Below, one piece after another: positions 22,506 through 34,678 of a stretch of DNA of 64,000 nt. Source of the DNA: Carettochelys insculpta (taxonomy: Eukaryota > Chordata > Testudines > Carettochelyidae); the NCBI RefSeq assembly GCF_033958435.1, contig NC_134137.1, forward strand, positions 245,876,501 through 245,940,500, given 5' to 3'. The notes beneath the pieces are model-generated. The model made no database searches, was not told the DNA's origin, and saw only the letters and a program-made list of their open reading frames with translations. Positions within the stretch are counted from its first letter, which is position 1; the number at the start of each line of letters is the position of its first letter. A program made the translations under genes and the position numbers.

Positions 22506-24454
22506 TAAGAGAGCTGTCGTGCTAAGTCTAGCCATGAGGGGGCATCTCGGCTAGGTAATTTTGTTATACTATCACAGAATAAAACAATCAAAAGATGTCT
22601 CAGCACAAAGCAAAGCAGAGTCCCAACCTATGTCAAAGGTAAAGGGATTCTTTAAATAAAATTGTCCAGCACTAAAGGTTTAATATAAAAGGATTTCTCC
22701 CTTTGATGTTCACACCATTGTGGAATGGGTTAGGGTTCAGGTGCTGCATGTTCGAATGGACAGAAAATTGATAAAAGGCCTTTTCATTATCTATTTTTCA
22801 TGAAGTGCCAGAGTGATATGTGAGCCCAATGGAAAATAATTTTTTAGTAACTACCCAAGCTTTAAAATTGATGTGCATTTCTTCAAATGCAAAATGTTTG
22901 GTGGTTTTACCAGCTGAAATCTGCTGATATGTAAATATAAAAAAAGTATTATACAAGTTTTTAACAGGTTAGCAAGTTATAGGGTCAACAGATGCAGTGG
23001 GATAGATTCTGATTTCATTTACACTGATGTAAATCTTGAGTGACTTCAAACAACTCATTTCCAGCTAGTGGGGGGAAAAATCACTTTGCTGTAGGGTGGT
23101 GGGGAGGGAAGCAGTGTTTTATTTTCTGTTCTATGGTTCCAACAGATTATCTGGTGCAATCATCTCACTCTGATAAAAGACATTTTGATTACCCTTTGAA
23201 GTCAATGAGACTACTCTTATGAGTCAAACCAGGGTGATTTGACCCCCTGTAAACCTAATCAATTTCAACCTGTTTTTTGTTGTTGTTGTTCTGATTTTCT
23301 TCTGCTCCACCCAAGCCAACAGAACCAAGTCCAATTTTCTGTTGCTGTAGGGATCGAGCTGTACCCTCAATGCAGAGGGGTCTTCCTTGCTCTGTGTCCC
23401 AAGTGCACATATCTAAGGTCACTGTGAAAATTAGAGATGAGGGGTTGGGTGGGGAGCCCTGTGCTCTGGCTACTCCCAAGATGCCATAAAGCCCCCAGTT
23501 GTTTTCTGATCTTCCCCAGCTGCCTGGAAAACAAGAGTTCAATTTTGTGAACAATATTAAAGTTTCATGGGTCGTTCCCGCTGCAATACAGAACAAAGAT
23601 GTGATCTTTCAGATTTTTCCATTCGAGAGTGCTTTAGCCTAGAAGAGCCCAGTGGTAAGTGCCCTCCCTGGGGATGTAGAAGACCCAGCTTTAAATCTCT
23701 GCTTTGGCTGATTTAGAGCCGGGACCTGAACTTGGACCTTGACACCCTAGAAGAATGCCCTCAGTATTGGACATTATGGAGTCTTGCTCTGTCTAGAAAC
23801 TCCACTGTGGACATGGGAAACCCCTTTCTGACACTGGTTTCCTTGAAGCCAATGCACTTCTGTGAAAAGCTCCAATTTTCAGACAAATTGGTATTTTCTG
23901 ACAAAGTTCTGTCAAAAAAAATGCTAACTAGCACTATGGAATTAGCTCTGAGAGCTGAACTGGCCCCAGGTAGCTCCAATCTCAAGGCTGCCCTAAGTGA
24001 CCTGGGAGCACTATCACAGAATGAATGCAAGGTGTATCTCTTTGTTGTCAGTCTTGTCTCATCAAATGGAGATCTCTTATTTATGACATTGGCCAAGGAG
24101 TGGTGCATTCTTTTTATTCAAGGGGCTACCAGGTCTGTCTTTTGCTAAGGTGGCTTAACATACATGCATATAGGGAATATGTGTTCGGTGGGTTTTTAGA
24201 AGTGAAAATATATAGATACTTCTGTAGTGTGGACAATTCATAAAGAAGGAAAGCAGATTCTCTGCGTGTTTTGACTGGCAAGCCTCCTTGCTGCACTTCT
24301 GCCAGTGAACGGACTGGCATCCTGTAAAAACAATAGAGCCACACTTCCTGCTCAATGACACTGTAATTTTTTACATTCTTTTGGCATTATATTTGGACAC
24401 TTCTCTCTGGAGATCTGTGACTATTGAATCAAATCATGGAGGTCCCATTTCGTG
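22506..24454. other. No gene recognised
   Basis: About 2 kb with short open frames on both strands (for example 23732-24148, 138 codons) that show no known domain. Nothing else supported. Confidence 0.45.
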
Positions 24455-24615
24455 ATGTAATAGACAAGGCACAGGCTTGGGAATCAGGAGATTTGACTTC
24501 TAATTTTAACTCTGATTGTTACCCGCTGTGTGTCATTGAACAAGTCATGTCATCTCTTTCCCCTTCCACTCCTTGTCCATTTACATTGTAAGATCTTTGG
24601 GGGTAAGGACCCATT
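24455..24615 (+). mobile_element. MIR-like CORE-SINE fragment
   Basis: The plus strand reads GGGAATCAGGAGATTTGACT, CTAATTTTAACTCTGATTG, CGCTGTGTGTCATTGAACAA and GTAAGATCTTTGGGGGTAAG. This is the MIR order from the A/B-box-derived 5' part into the central core. It ends where the next MITE begins. Confidence 0.75.
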
Positions 24616-24621
24616 TTCATT

Positions 24622-24964
24622 GACTATGTCTACACACCCAAGTTATCTCGAAATAGCAGTTATTTTGAAATAACTTTGGCAGCATCTAAATAACGCACAC
24701 ACTATTTTGAAAAAATTTGAAATACCGGGTGTGTTATTTTGATTCTGGTAAACCTCATTTCCTGAGGAATAATGCCAATTTGGAAATAGGCCACAATGGG
24801 CTCCAATGGCACTATTCTGAAAACGCGCTATGGAGCCAGAAATGCTATTTCAAAATCGCTGGGTGCTATTTCGAAATGCATTTTGTGTCTGGTTGTATTA
24901 TTTTGAAATAAGATATTTCAAAATGGCCATTATTTCAAATTAGAGCTGTCATGTAGATGTAGCC
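24622..24964. mobile_element. MITE (TATTTTGAAATA family), copy 2
   Basis: The left end GACTATGTCTACACAC and the right end GTCATGTAGATGTAGCC are inverted repeats. The inner part is homologous to 22189-22505 and in the same orientation (AAACCTCATTTCCTGAGGAA, GGCCACAATGGGCTCCA). About 343 bp, noncoding. Confidence 0.82.
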
Positions 24965-25454
24965 GTTACGTGCAGTGCCTCCACAATAGGGTCCTAATCG
25001 CAAATAAATCTGAAGATGCTACTGCGATATATGATAGATCCGTACAAATACTGGGCCAAGTTCTGGCTGACTTTCACGCTGACTAGAGCTGGGCAAAAAG
25101 ATTCTTTTTTCATTCATCAACAATTTTGAAATTTAAAAATATCACTTCTGGGTGACATGAAAATGAGAGCTTTGTATTAATTAAAAAGTTCTTTTACAAT
25201 AAAAAAAAAATCTTGTGTCAAGCAAAACACTTAGCTTGATCCAAAACAAAATGTTTCATTTAGGTTTTGGGAGTTTTTAATAGTTTTTAGTTGTTTTTTT
25301 TTAAATTTAAAACTTTTAAGCTGCCATCTTGAATCCAAAAACCTAAACATTTTCTTTTGAAATTTCTGACACAAAATGTTTCAATTTTTTTAAAAAATAG
25401 TTTTGTTTAGGAGAGAACACATAATTAGTGAAACTGACACAGATTCCAGAAATA
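24965..25454. other. No gene recognised
   Basis: Very A/T-rich; nothing supported. Confidence 0.45.
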
Positions 25455-25499
25455 AGAAAGTAGTCATGTAGCACTTTAAAGACTAACAAAATAATTTAT

Positions 25500-25538
25500 T
25501 AGGTGATGAGCTTTCATGGAACAGGCCCACTTCATCAG
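25500..25538 (-). ncRNA. Hammerhead-ribozyme-like core in PLE 3' tail
   Basis: Read on the minus strand: CTGATGA (25532-25538), a stem-loop AGTGGGCCTGTTCCAT (25516-25531), then GAAA (25512-25515). Both invariant core strands are perfect. Stem II is weakened by G-U pairs (GUGG against CCAU). The short stem III expected after GAAA is poor here. Hammerhead motifs are established in PLE terminal repeats; activity of this copy is inference. Confidence 0.6.
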
Positions 25539-25654
25539 ATCATAGCCTTACTAGAACAGACTTACTATATAAAGAGACTCAATATATAAAGCACAGAGTC
25601 CAAAAATTGTTATCAGGGTTGACATATCAGAAAACTGTTACCAAGATTGGCAAA

Positions 25655-26497
25655 TCAGAAGAGCAGAGGGACAGTGGCAGGGGGGGTGTGGGATGGGGAA
25701 GTTAAAGAGTTAGATAAAACATCAAAGTATCTAAAAGAGTCCTTATAATGGGTCAGGTAATTGCTGTCCCTGTTCAAACCATGTGTTAATATGTCAAATT
25801 TGAATATGAATGTTAGTTCTGAGTAAATACGCTTGTTCTTAACATCTGAAGGCCTTGGTGCAAAAATATGAGTCAGGTCACCTAGGACACTGAATTTGAT
25901 GGTCTGTAGATGGCTGTTAAAGTTGCTGTTCAGTAGAACACAAACTTTCAGATCTTTAATGGAATGGGCCGCTATTTTAAAGTACTGGCTGACAGGTTTG
26001 TGTATTTGGAGATTTTTGATGTCTGTTCTATGTCCATTCATTCTTTGTCTAAGAGTGTTTGCAGTCTGTCCTATATACATGGTGTGTGGGCATTGTTGGC
26101 ACATGATGGCATATATTATGTTAGCTGAGGAACAGGAGAATGTGCCCGTGATTCTGTAATTAACATGATTAGGTCCAGTGTTGGTATCTCCAAAATAGAT
26201 ATGTGGACAAAGTTGGCAATGGGGTTTGTTGAAAGGAAAAGTTACAGGATTAGTATTATTGAGGTATAGCCTGTGGTTGCTAGTGAGAATGCTCACAAGG
26301 TTGGGAAGTTGTCTGTAGGAAAGAACAGGACTCTCACATAGGGCCTTCTGGAGCATGGCATCATGATTTAAGATAGTTTGTAGGTCTTTAATGATGCGTT
26401 GCAGTGGTTTGAGTTGGGGGCTGTAGGTAATGACAAGCGGTGTTCTCTTATTGGCTTTTTGGGCCCATATTGGAGTAGTTGGTTTCTGGGTATTCAT
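25655..26497 (-). pseudogene. PLE GIY-YIG endonuclease domain and linker
   Basis: A 280-codon open piece on the minus strand, the C-terminal half of a PLE protein. Residues 94-97 form a CQLC knuckle, the Cys part of the zinc-finger-like linker known in these proteins. The GIY-YIG domain is visible as IIYAI at 127-131, YIGQT at 141-145 and LRQRMNGHR at 149-157, with the conserved Arg152 and His156. After it come the family blocks FSVLGDLTHIFAPR (202-215). The start shown is not the natural start: the RT lies upstream in other frames. The nuclease would nick the target. This piece has no internal stop, but the RT part is disabled, so the element is dead as a whole. Confidence 0.85.
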
Positions 26498-26642
26498 CTG
26501 GCCCTGACGATTTTATTTTTTACTTCTCCTGGTGGGTAATTATGTTTTATAAATGCTTGGTAGAGGTCTTGTAGTTTTTGGTCTCTGTCAGTAGGATCAG
26601 AGCAGACGTGATTGTATCTCAGGGCTGACTGTAAACAATGGA

Positions 26643-26966
26643 TCATGCCGTGTGTGCAGGATGAAAGCTAGGTGCGTGTAGGTAAGTGTAGCGGTCAGTG
26701 GGTTTCTGGTAAAGAGTAGTATTATTCAGGCCATCAGTGATTAGTGCTGTAGTGTCCAGGAAATGTATCTCTTGTGTGGAGTGGTCGAGGCATAAGCTGA
26801 TGGTGGGGTGCAGATTGTTAAAGTCTCTGTGGAATTCTTCTAGAGTTTCTTTACCATGGGTCCAAATGATAAAGATGTCACTGATGTATCCTAAGGAGGA
26901 GTAATAGGGGACTAGAGCTGAGGAATCGTTGCAAGTCAGCCACATAGTAGCATATCGTGGGGCCAT
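26643..26966 (-). pseudogene. PLE reverse transcriptase C-terminal part, catalytic Asp lost
   Basis: The minus-strand open piece contains GYISDIFIIWTHGKETLEEF, HPTISLCLDHSTQEIHFLDT and TTLYQKPTDRYTYLHAPSFH. These are the palm and thumb parts of a PLE RT. The family form of the active site is YIDDIF; here it reads YISDIF, so the first of the paired Asp is Ser. The upstream block APRYATMWL (normally preceded by GTAMG) is separated from the rest by a frameshift near 26950-27000. The break between this piece and the GIY-YIG piece spans 26498-26642. Confidence 0.85.
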
Positions 26967-27078
26967 GAGGAGCCCATAGCAGTGCCACTAACCTGGAGGT
27001 ATAAGTTGTCCCCAAATCAGAAATAATTGTGGGTGAGAACAAAGTACCAACATGTTTGGTGTCTCCAATTCTGCATTT

Positions 27079-27101
27079 ACACACACACACACACACACAC
27101 A
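27079..27101. repeat. (AC)n microsatellite
   Basis: About 11-12 uninterrupted AC units, directly at the 5' limit of the PLE. Confidence 0.95.
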
Positions 27102-27959
27102 TAAAATTTCCTCCTCCTCTAATTTCAGTGGGGATTGGCTATCTTAATGGTCTTGAACAAGATGTTAGTGCAAAATGTATCTCACTTCAGTAAGGTAATA
27201 ATTTTCTTTCTAAATTTGCTGCAGATTTGAACTGTTAATGCAAACTTACTGCATGTTAGCAGATTTCACAAAATAGCTGTAGTCTGTGGCAAGCTAGTGA
27301 AGGGTAAATTCACAACCTAACTGCTTCACTGCCCCATTTGTTCTGCGCCCCTCAATTTTCTGAGGTACTCACAGAAAATAATACCCCATCTCATCAAAGA
27401 TGTCCTTGTCCCAGCAGGCACATGATTCAGGGAAGTGGTGACTAACAGAAAAAAAAATCCAGATGATCAGTAGCAAGCTTTATTTGCTTTAGCAACTGTT
27501 TTACTTACTGTCTTTAGCCAACACCCAGGCTTGTATGAATTCAGGTCTAGATGTGAATAGACTGAGAATCACTGCCATGGTTTTCTACCCAGAATGTGGG
27601 TCCTGTTCTTTCAGTATTTGACCTGCTAGTCATTTATTATTATACTTTAATGTAAGACAATATAGTGCCCACATATATGTGGGGAATCAGTATCATTGAC
27701 TGGTGCTGGCTATAAAATGGACAAAAGGAAGTTTCTATACACACAGTAGCACCAGGCCTGCCACTCAGTGCTGTACAGTAACTGTAATAACTGATTCACT
27801 ATAGACAATCACAGTGGCTGAGTCAAAACACTCACTTCCCTTTTAGGTGGGAACAATGAAAACTATCCCAGTCCTTGGTTTCTTTTCAGGGCTGTTTTGA
27901 ACAACTTCTGCATTATTTCTTGGTTTGATGGATAAATCTCCATTTAAGATCAAGATGAG

Positions 27960-28047
27960 ACCATCAAATTCAGTTTCCTAGGTGACCTGGCTCATATTTT
28001 TGCACCAAGGTCTTCAGATGTTAAGAGCAAGTGTGTTTACTCACCAT
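27960..28047 (+). mobile_element. PLE coding fragment in inverted orientation
   Basis: The plus strand encodes TIKFSFLGDLAHIFAPRSSD and continues VKSKCVYS. This matches the block TIKFSVLGDLTHIFAPRPSD in the PLE at 25655-26497, but on the opposite strand. About 88 bp, with no tail or other PLE sequence on either side that I can see. Confidence 0.85.
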
Positions 28048-31000
28048 ACCAATCATCTACATCCCTAAAACTGAATGTATTATAAGTATTGCCCTTGATA
28101 TTATCATTGTGCTATAGCAACTTTTTTAAGCAGAAAGCATCTGCATTTGATTATACTAAGTCACAACAGCATCCTTCTTCCCAATAACTTGCTTCTTTTA
28201 TGTTGGTTGCAGAGAGAACAGTTTAAATGGCAAATTGACACCTGTTAAAAGTCAGATGAAGCCTGTCTAAATTTTAGATTGATTTCTGCAGCGCCTAGTC
28301 TCATTACAAACAACCGGACCAAGGGACTATACGTATGGCATTCAAAAAAGCGAGAGTCTCTCATTTATGCCAGTGTAAATCTGCAGTAATGTGTCTGATT
28401 TCAGTACATATGCTGGATTTATACTCACCTAACCAAGAGCAGCATAAAGGTCCCATAGTTTAACCTGGGCTTGTTTTGTATCTTTCATTAAAGCCAAAAG
28501 TTCAAGCTAGGTTTGAAGATCAGCTTTAAATGTATAAGGATTAAATAAACTTACCTATTTTGTGAATAAGTAGAATATTGCTATCTATTTTATGTGTACA
28601 ATATTTTGGCTTGTAATGTATATAAGAAGTTTAGAATTTTGAACTTTCATTTTGTAACTTGGCTGTATCTTTAGGTCTCATTGAAAATATGCCATACATG
28701 TACAAAAAACAGTGTAGTAGCTTTAGAGTTGCATTTGAGTGATAACAGTTTTAGCAGATATCACAATTTCAAGCTGGTCCAGAAATTGAGATGGCCAAAG
28801 CCTTGAATAATGTAGGCTTTGACAGCTGACATGTCAAGATGGCAGTAATAGGAGTTCTGGAGACTACAGTTAAGGGCGGCTCCATTCTGGAAGCATCACA
28901 CTGAATACCTCCAGAAAAGTGTGTATAAACGTAACGTACAGTGTAACTAATGGCGTAAAGCCCTTTGAAGTCAGTAACAACTAACTTCCGTCATGTTTTA
29001 TATTAGGGCCTAAAACTTCCCTCCTATCTCTCTCCTATAGAACATTCTTATTCTACCCTACACACATAACAGAGTGCTTTGTCAGCAAAGTGAAATGGAC
29101 TGGCTGGGGTTCCTGGGGTTCCAAGAGGAAGTGGAGTTAAGGGCCAACGTGTTTTAAATAAATATCACTTAAGACTGACACTTTGCTTTATCTGCATTCA
29201 ACATAGTGTGTCTGTCCAAAGATCTGTCTGTATATTTCTCGCGGTTGGAAATTTGATTAGATTGTTCTAACCTGGCTCCATCTCTAGAACTTGTGTTCAT
29301 TTTCTGTCTTCGTGAGTCAATATATTCACTTTTCCAAGCCATGATGAACTTGATCCAGCTCCCACTGAAATTAACAGGAGGTGCTCCATAACTAAGAAGG
29401 CAGTGGAATAGGGCATCACCTCTCATCTCTGTACTGAAATGCCAACCGCCCTGAAATGAAGAGGAGTTGTGCCATACAGTTCAGTAGGACCAGGACTTCA
29501 CTCAACAACTGTAAAGTATTTTTACAATGCATTGTTGGGCATATGATACTTTTAGTATTTCTGTATTTATTAGCTGAAGATACAGATGTGTTGGCCAGGA
29601 TGGCTGAAATTCACCCTGCAAAGATCCACCACTCAAGAGCCCAAGTGTCTTTGTGCAATGGGAGTTTATTGAGGGCAGTGATATTGGTGGTGCAGAAAGG
29701 AGCCATGGGATCTTTAATTATGTGGCCCTAGTGCCCCATACAGGTTCTTTGAAGTTGCTGGGGCCACTATTCCAGCCCATAGAAGAAGTCATTGGGGGGG
29801 CAGGGGAGGCTGTGGTGCAGGTCTTCCCAGCCAGCTTGGGACTGGAGGGGGGAATGCTGATTTCCAGTCCTGTGCTCTTCTGCTGAAACGTCTGACATTA
29901 CTTTGGGAGAGGGGGAAAGAATTCACACATAAGAACTCATAAAGCATTTCAATGACCCTCTCCACTGGCGTGATGGGCAGAGCTGAGATGGAGAGGAGTT
30001 TCCAGTGCAGTCTGTCCAGCAGTGAAAAGGCAGAGAAGCCAAGATACCTCCTACAGCTGGGGAACATCCTCCGGGACATGAGTCTCAAATTCATAACAAA
30101 ACTCCATTTCCCCTTCCTGTCATGACAGCAGTGGTAGAATGATCTCCCTGTAGCAATCCCCTGCACTGGCACCCTGGGTCCAAGGGTCATGACAGGCTTT
30201 TTATGTCAGAAGAAAGCATCATGCACTTTATGGCAGACTCCCATCAGCAAATCTGTTCTGTGCAGCCTCCCCTTTTCTCAGCCATGACATTCCTCAGTCT
30301 TGGATCCCTCCTGGCACTCACCTTTATTCTCCTCGTGTCACTGTTCCCCGCTCATTATTTTGCCCTGGTGGCACCTTGTGAAGTGTTCAGTAATCACAGT
30401 GTGCCAAGGAACTCGGCAGAGGGCTGCTTCTTTCAGTATCTCGGCTCTAACTGATTAGTGTTGTGTTAGGTGAGATTCTGCATACGTCACAAATGGGTGC
30501 AGCTGGCTCTTGCTAGACCCTCTTAAAGGTACAGTCCCCAAAACACAGAGTGGTAATCTCATCCCTCCTCTGTGGCAAGGTCATTCATGGTCCTTCCTCC
30601 ATTTGAGGACCCCAGTTGAGACCTCCTGCTGAGGGGCTGATGTTTGGACCCACAAACTTGGTCCAGATACTTTTAAATGCCCATTGCTTGTTGCGTAATC
30701 TCTTGCCCCTGTCTCTTTAAAACACCTCATGGATGCAAATTTGTCCATTACCTCTTCTGGGAAAGAGATAGAGTGGCTCAGCTGCCATAGCACCAATGCC
30801 TGAAACCTGCAGAATGAAAATACTTTAGGATTGGAAAGTTGTATTTTCATTTGTCAACCAACTAGGAGCACCACACAGCATAACCTGGTGTGTATTTTTG
30901 AAATGTAGGAAATTAGGGCCAGATCCTGGTGCCACTGACTAAAGGTGCCATTTCAGAAGGGTGGTGGGGTGGCAGCCATGCGTACTATGATGCTGCTTTC

Positions 31001-34000
31001 CCTTCTTTCCGTTTCCCTGTCAGGGAGTGAGAGGGACGTACGACGCTTGTGTGCACGCCTCTCACTCCTGTCCAGAGAGGGGAGGGAGGAGAGGAGTAAT
31101 TCATGCAAGTGCTGTACTCTCCCCTCGCTCCCTGATCGTCAGGGGAACAGGAAGAAGGGCAATCCATGGTCCATTAGGCATGGCTGCTGCTCTCCCTGCC
31201 CTCCCAAAACGGTGCCCTTGCCACTGACTTCATTGGAAGTGCATTGAGACCCTATTATACTGAGCATGCTCAGTGTCTTCTTTTCAAATCCTATCAGTTT
31301 TGCCTTTGTAAACACAATGTAATTATTTTTCAAGTACAGGAACTGCCTAGTCCTCCTACAGGACGTCAGGTGGATTATAGCAGATGTCGACAAAAAGTTA
31401 TTTTTGGTTTACCCATTAATATGCCAATAATTTTTTTCAAAAATCCACATTATCTTTTTTATGAAATATGCTCAAATAAGATTTGTTCTGGGCTAATATC
31501 AAACTTGCCAGATTTTAGCCTGGGAAGATTAAGGGCTGGATTCCCATGTCCCTTTGTGGCACTGGTGGTGCAAAGAGAACTGATACTGCTCATGGCACCC
31601 CCAGGACTTTTGCCTATGGTCTGCTCTAACCTACCTGGGATAGAGAATCAGGAGACATAACTGGCTCCCTGCCCCCCTCTTCTCCCCCCCACAACATTTG
31701 CTCTGCAAAAACTGATCACAGCAGATGCTCTAGACTTAAGTATTTGGAGAAAATTATAAAGCTCTAAGCCAGCAAAGATCCTTGGCACATCTGTGGCTTA
31801 AATCCATACATAGTCTCATTCAAATCAATGGGCTTCTTACATGTTTGAATTTATACCTGTGTTTAAGTGCTTTCCTGGATTGAGGCCTAATGGACCAAAA
31901 ATATTATTTATGGTGTACTCTGGTAGCACACAGCTGTCCTACTCATGGATAAGGACCTTGCTGTGGTAAGTGTTATATGAAGACTGAACAAAAAAGCTAG
32001 CCATGGTCCCCAAAGTGCTTCCAAACTACACAAATGAAAATCAAATGGAAGTGCTACTTCCATATTATCTGTGCCGTTACTTCCACAGTAGTATCTTCCG
32101 GTGGTGCAGAGCATCATAAATTCCTTTGGTAGGAAGGTTTCTGGCCAGAAATACTCACAAGCAGAGATGAAAATCTCCCACTGTTATATAAGCAGTGATA
32201 TCCCACTCTCAATGGCCTTCTGCCTGTGGAGAAAACCCTCCTGCTCTGAGCAGACACCCATTCCTTTGCACAGTGCATCTCCTGGGGGAAAAGGGTAACT
32301 TGCTGGCAGGTGAATTTTAAAAAAGAGAGGGCCCTTGTGCCAAAGAAAAACTGAGCTTACTTCCTGTTCCCGAGTTTGGAAAGGGACATAAATATGATCC
32401 AAGAATAGAGCATTGTTCCTATGTAATTCCCAACACTTTCCTTTTGGAGGGAGCAGTGTATAAAGCCAAATAAGAGCCTGCACAAACATTTCATTTTGTA
32501 AGGAGCGGGAACAGAAACCAAATAACCATTTTAACTGGATTGTGCAATAATAACTATGATAATAATTGACTCTGAGAATTGTAAGCCTCATGAAAAGCAG
32601 CACTTCCAAAAACTTTTTAATACAGAAAAATACTGTTGTGCTAAAATGTAAGACAGGGAACAAGGACATGGAGGAGTTCTGTAGGAAAATCTAGAATGCT
32701 CCGGCATTCATATCATTGGCCAAGGGACAGGTCTCCTTATGATGTATTTTCTGGTAGGAGTTTTTCGGTCTTGTTTTTAATCCAGTGTCTCAACCCTGCC
32801 TTCCAAGCTACAATTTTCTCTAATGCTAGAATTGGTGAAAGGAGCTGATCTGTGTGTCTGGAAGACTTAAGTCTCTTATGTATCCACACAACAGCTATAG
32901 TATGTGTATCCACACAAGCACGGGTAGTAGCACTGTGAACTTCCCCTGCTGCCCTGCCAATGTGACTTATCTTTGAAATGGGAGAGTCAGTTTCAGTCTT
33001 TATGTCCAATTCATCTTGGCCTTTCTACTGTGCCTGGCAACATGTGGCCAGTTAGGTCCTGAACTCGTGAACTGTTCCATGCTGGTGGATTCCTGCTTCT
33101 GCAGAGTCCCACTGTATTCAAGGGGGCTCTGTGCAGGTGGAAGGATCTGTCCAAATGGTGCAGCTCAGAGGATCAGGACCTTGCAGCCTGATCCAAAACC
33201 CACAGTGGAAGAAAAAGGGGCAGGTGGTACAGATCCCAGCCAGCAGCTCCACTAGTTATTCTGGGCACTAGTTACTCTTGCTTCTACAGGCTTTATTTCT
33301 GTTGTTCTGTCTCATATACACACTTCTGACTGCACCCTACAGAAAGTTAATTTGCTAGCTGCATGATGGTTTTCAGCCCCTTCTGAAAATGGCCTATATA
33401 AAATCTATTTGACAGCTGGGAAGTGAATTCAGGTTTATTAATTTTCAACTATAAGTTACAATCGTATAAGTCAGTTGCGCCCCTGTATCACTTATTTCTG
33501 CCATAACCCTGCTTGAGTTGTCACATTTAGAACACCGTAACCAGGCATACAGAATGCTGCATATGGAAAAACTTAGAAATTCTTATGTTTGTCACTACAG
33601 CACAGCTGTGTCTTGCGGGTGGTAAAGATTTAGTATAAGGTATAATGAAAACCTGCAGTTACAGCTTTGTGCTATTTTTCTTGAGGTAAGAAATTAAAAT
33701 GATTTGAAACTCAACAGCATTGTGCCTGTTTCCCTGTAACAAGTAGCTTACTTAAATGGTTAGTGACTCCAAAAATGCCTACCTTCCATTGTCACTATTA
33801 GCTCTAGGCATTTTAAAATGAATAGCCAGGTTGAGGAAACAGGCACCTTTCAGTTTGCTTTGAAGGGCAGCGAACATTAAAATGCTGGTGCTGAACCACG
33901 TGCACCATTATAAAATGTGGCAAACCGCCGTTGCTGATTTTGACCAATATGGTCACTTAGCTTTAGCAGAGGTGCTGCTCCGCTGTAATATGAGATTGAG

Positions 34001-34678
34001 AGTCACTTACTGTTTAACAGACGACTTTTCTACATGTTCTAAAGTCTTTGCATAAGAAGAAAAGAAGAGTTAAATTGCACGCCACACCTGCAACAAAACT
34101 CATTGATCAATGCCCCAGCAAGCCAGTAATACACATAGTAACACGCTCCCCTCACTGAATATGTTGGTAACAGAGTACATGAGCCCTGTAGGACTCAGTC
34201 TAACACCTATTTGCTAAGACAATACTCAGGTGTAGGTCAGGTGGAACAAACAGAAGCTGCCTATGTTCAGAGACTAAGCTCATACCTTACAACACACCCC
34301 AGACTTGATAAATAATACTGGCCCCTTAGCCTTGCTGAAAGGGTTCCTGCACATACACTGCCTTGCCTCACTCATCACTGAACCCTATAGACTGTGTTCT
34401 TAGACTCCCGACAATCTCCACAGCAAGAAGAGTCCTGAGCACCATGACTGATGCACCCCACAGAACTTCATGTTGCTTCGAGGAATACGTTCTCACGCGA
34501 AGTGTACTGTGCATTTCTATGATTGTGACAACTCCATACAGCTGTTCCCCCTCATTGCTCCACCATTTGTTACACCTAACATAATGAAGGCAGTTGAAAT
34601 GCCTGTGGAGAAACGCTGCCATTCAGTTCTGTGAAACACAACACAAATGGTGTAATGACATTTGCTATTCCAATTTGC
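28048..34678. other. Long stretch without a recognised gene
   Basis: About 6.6 kb of single-copy-looking DNA. Open frames up to 161 codons exist (for example 32184-32669 minus, 31244-31660 plus, 29789-30190 minus) but none shows a recognisable domain. A GC-richer patch lies at about 30930-31230. Nothing else supported. If a host gene crosses this window, introns could lie here. Confidence 0.5.

Larger units (their letters stand above)
25455..27078 (-). mobile_element. Penelope-like retroelement with GIY-YIG domain, 5' truncated
   Basis: Minus-strand element whose 3' tail (25455-25560) holds the tail motifs also seen at 14996 and in the inverted repeats at 21245 and 36647. Coding remnants are the C-terminal part of the RT and a complete GIY-YIG endonuclease domain. 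It stops at an (AC)n tract at 27079, which may mark the 5' truncation point or the insertion site. Penelope-like elements are retroelements whose RT is related to telomerase and which use a GIY-YIG nuclease. Confidence 0.9.

Noticed and set aside
23732..24148. 138-codon plus-strand open frame
   Set aside because: No recognisable domain and overlapping open frame of similar size on the other strand; likely chance.
32184..32669. 161-codon minus-strand open frame
   Set aside because: No domain, no splice context and hydrophobic mixed composition typical of random AT-rich sequence.
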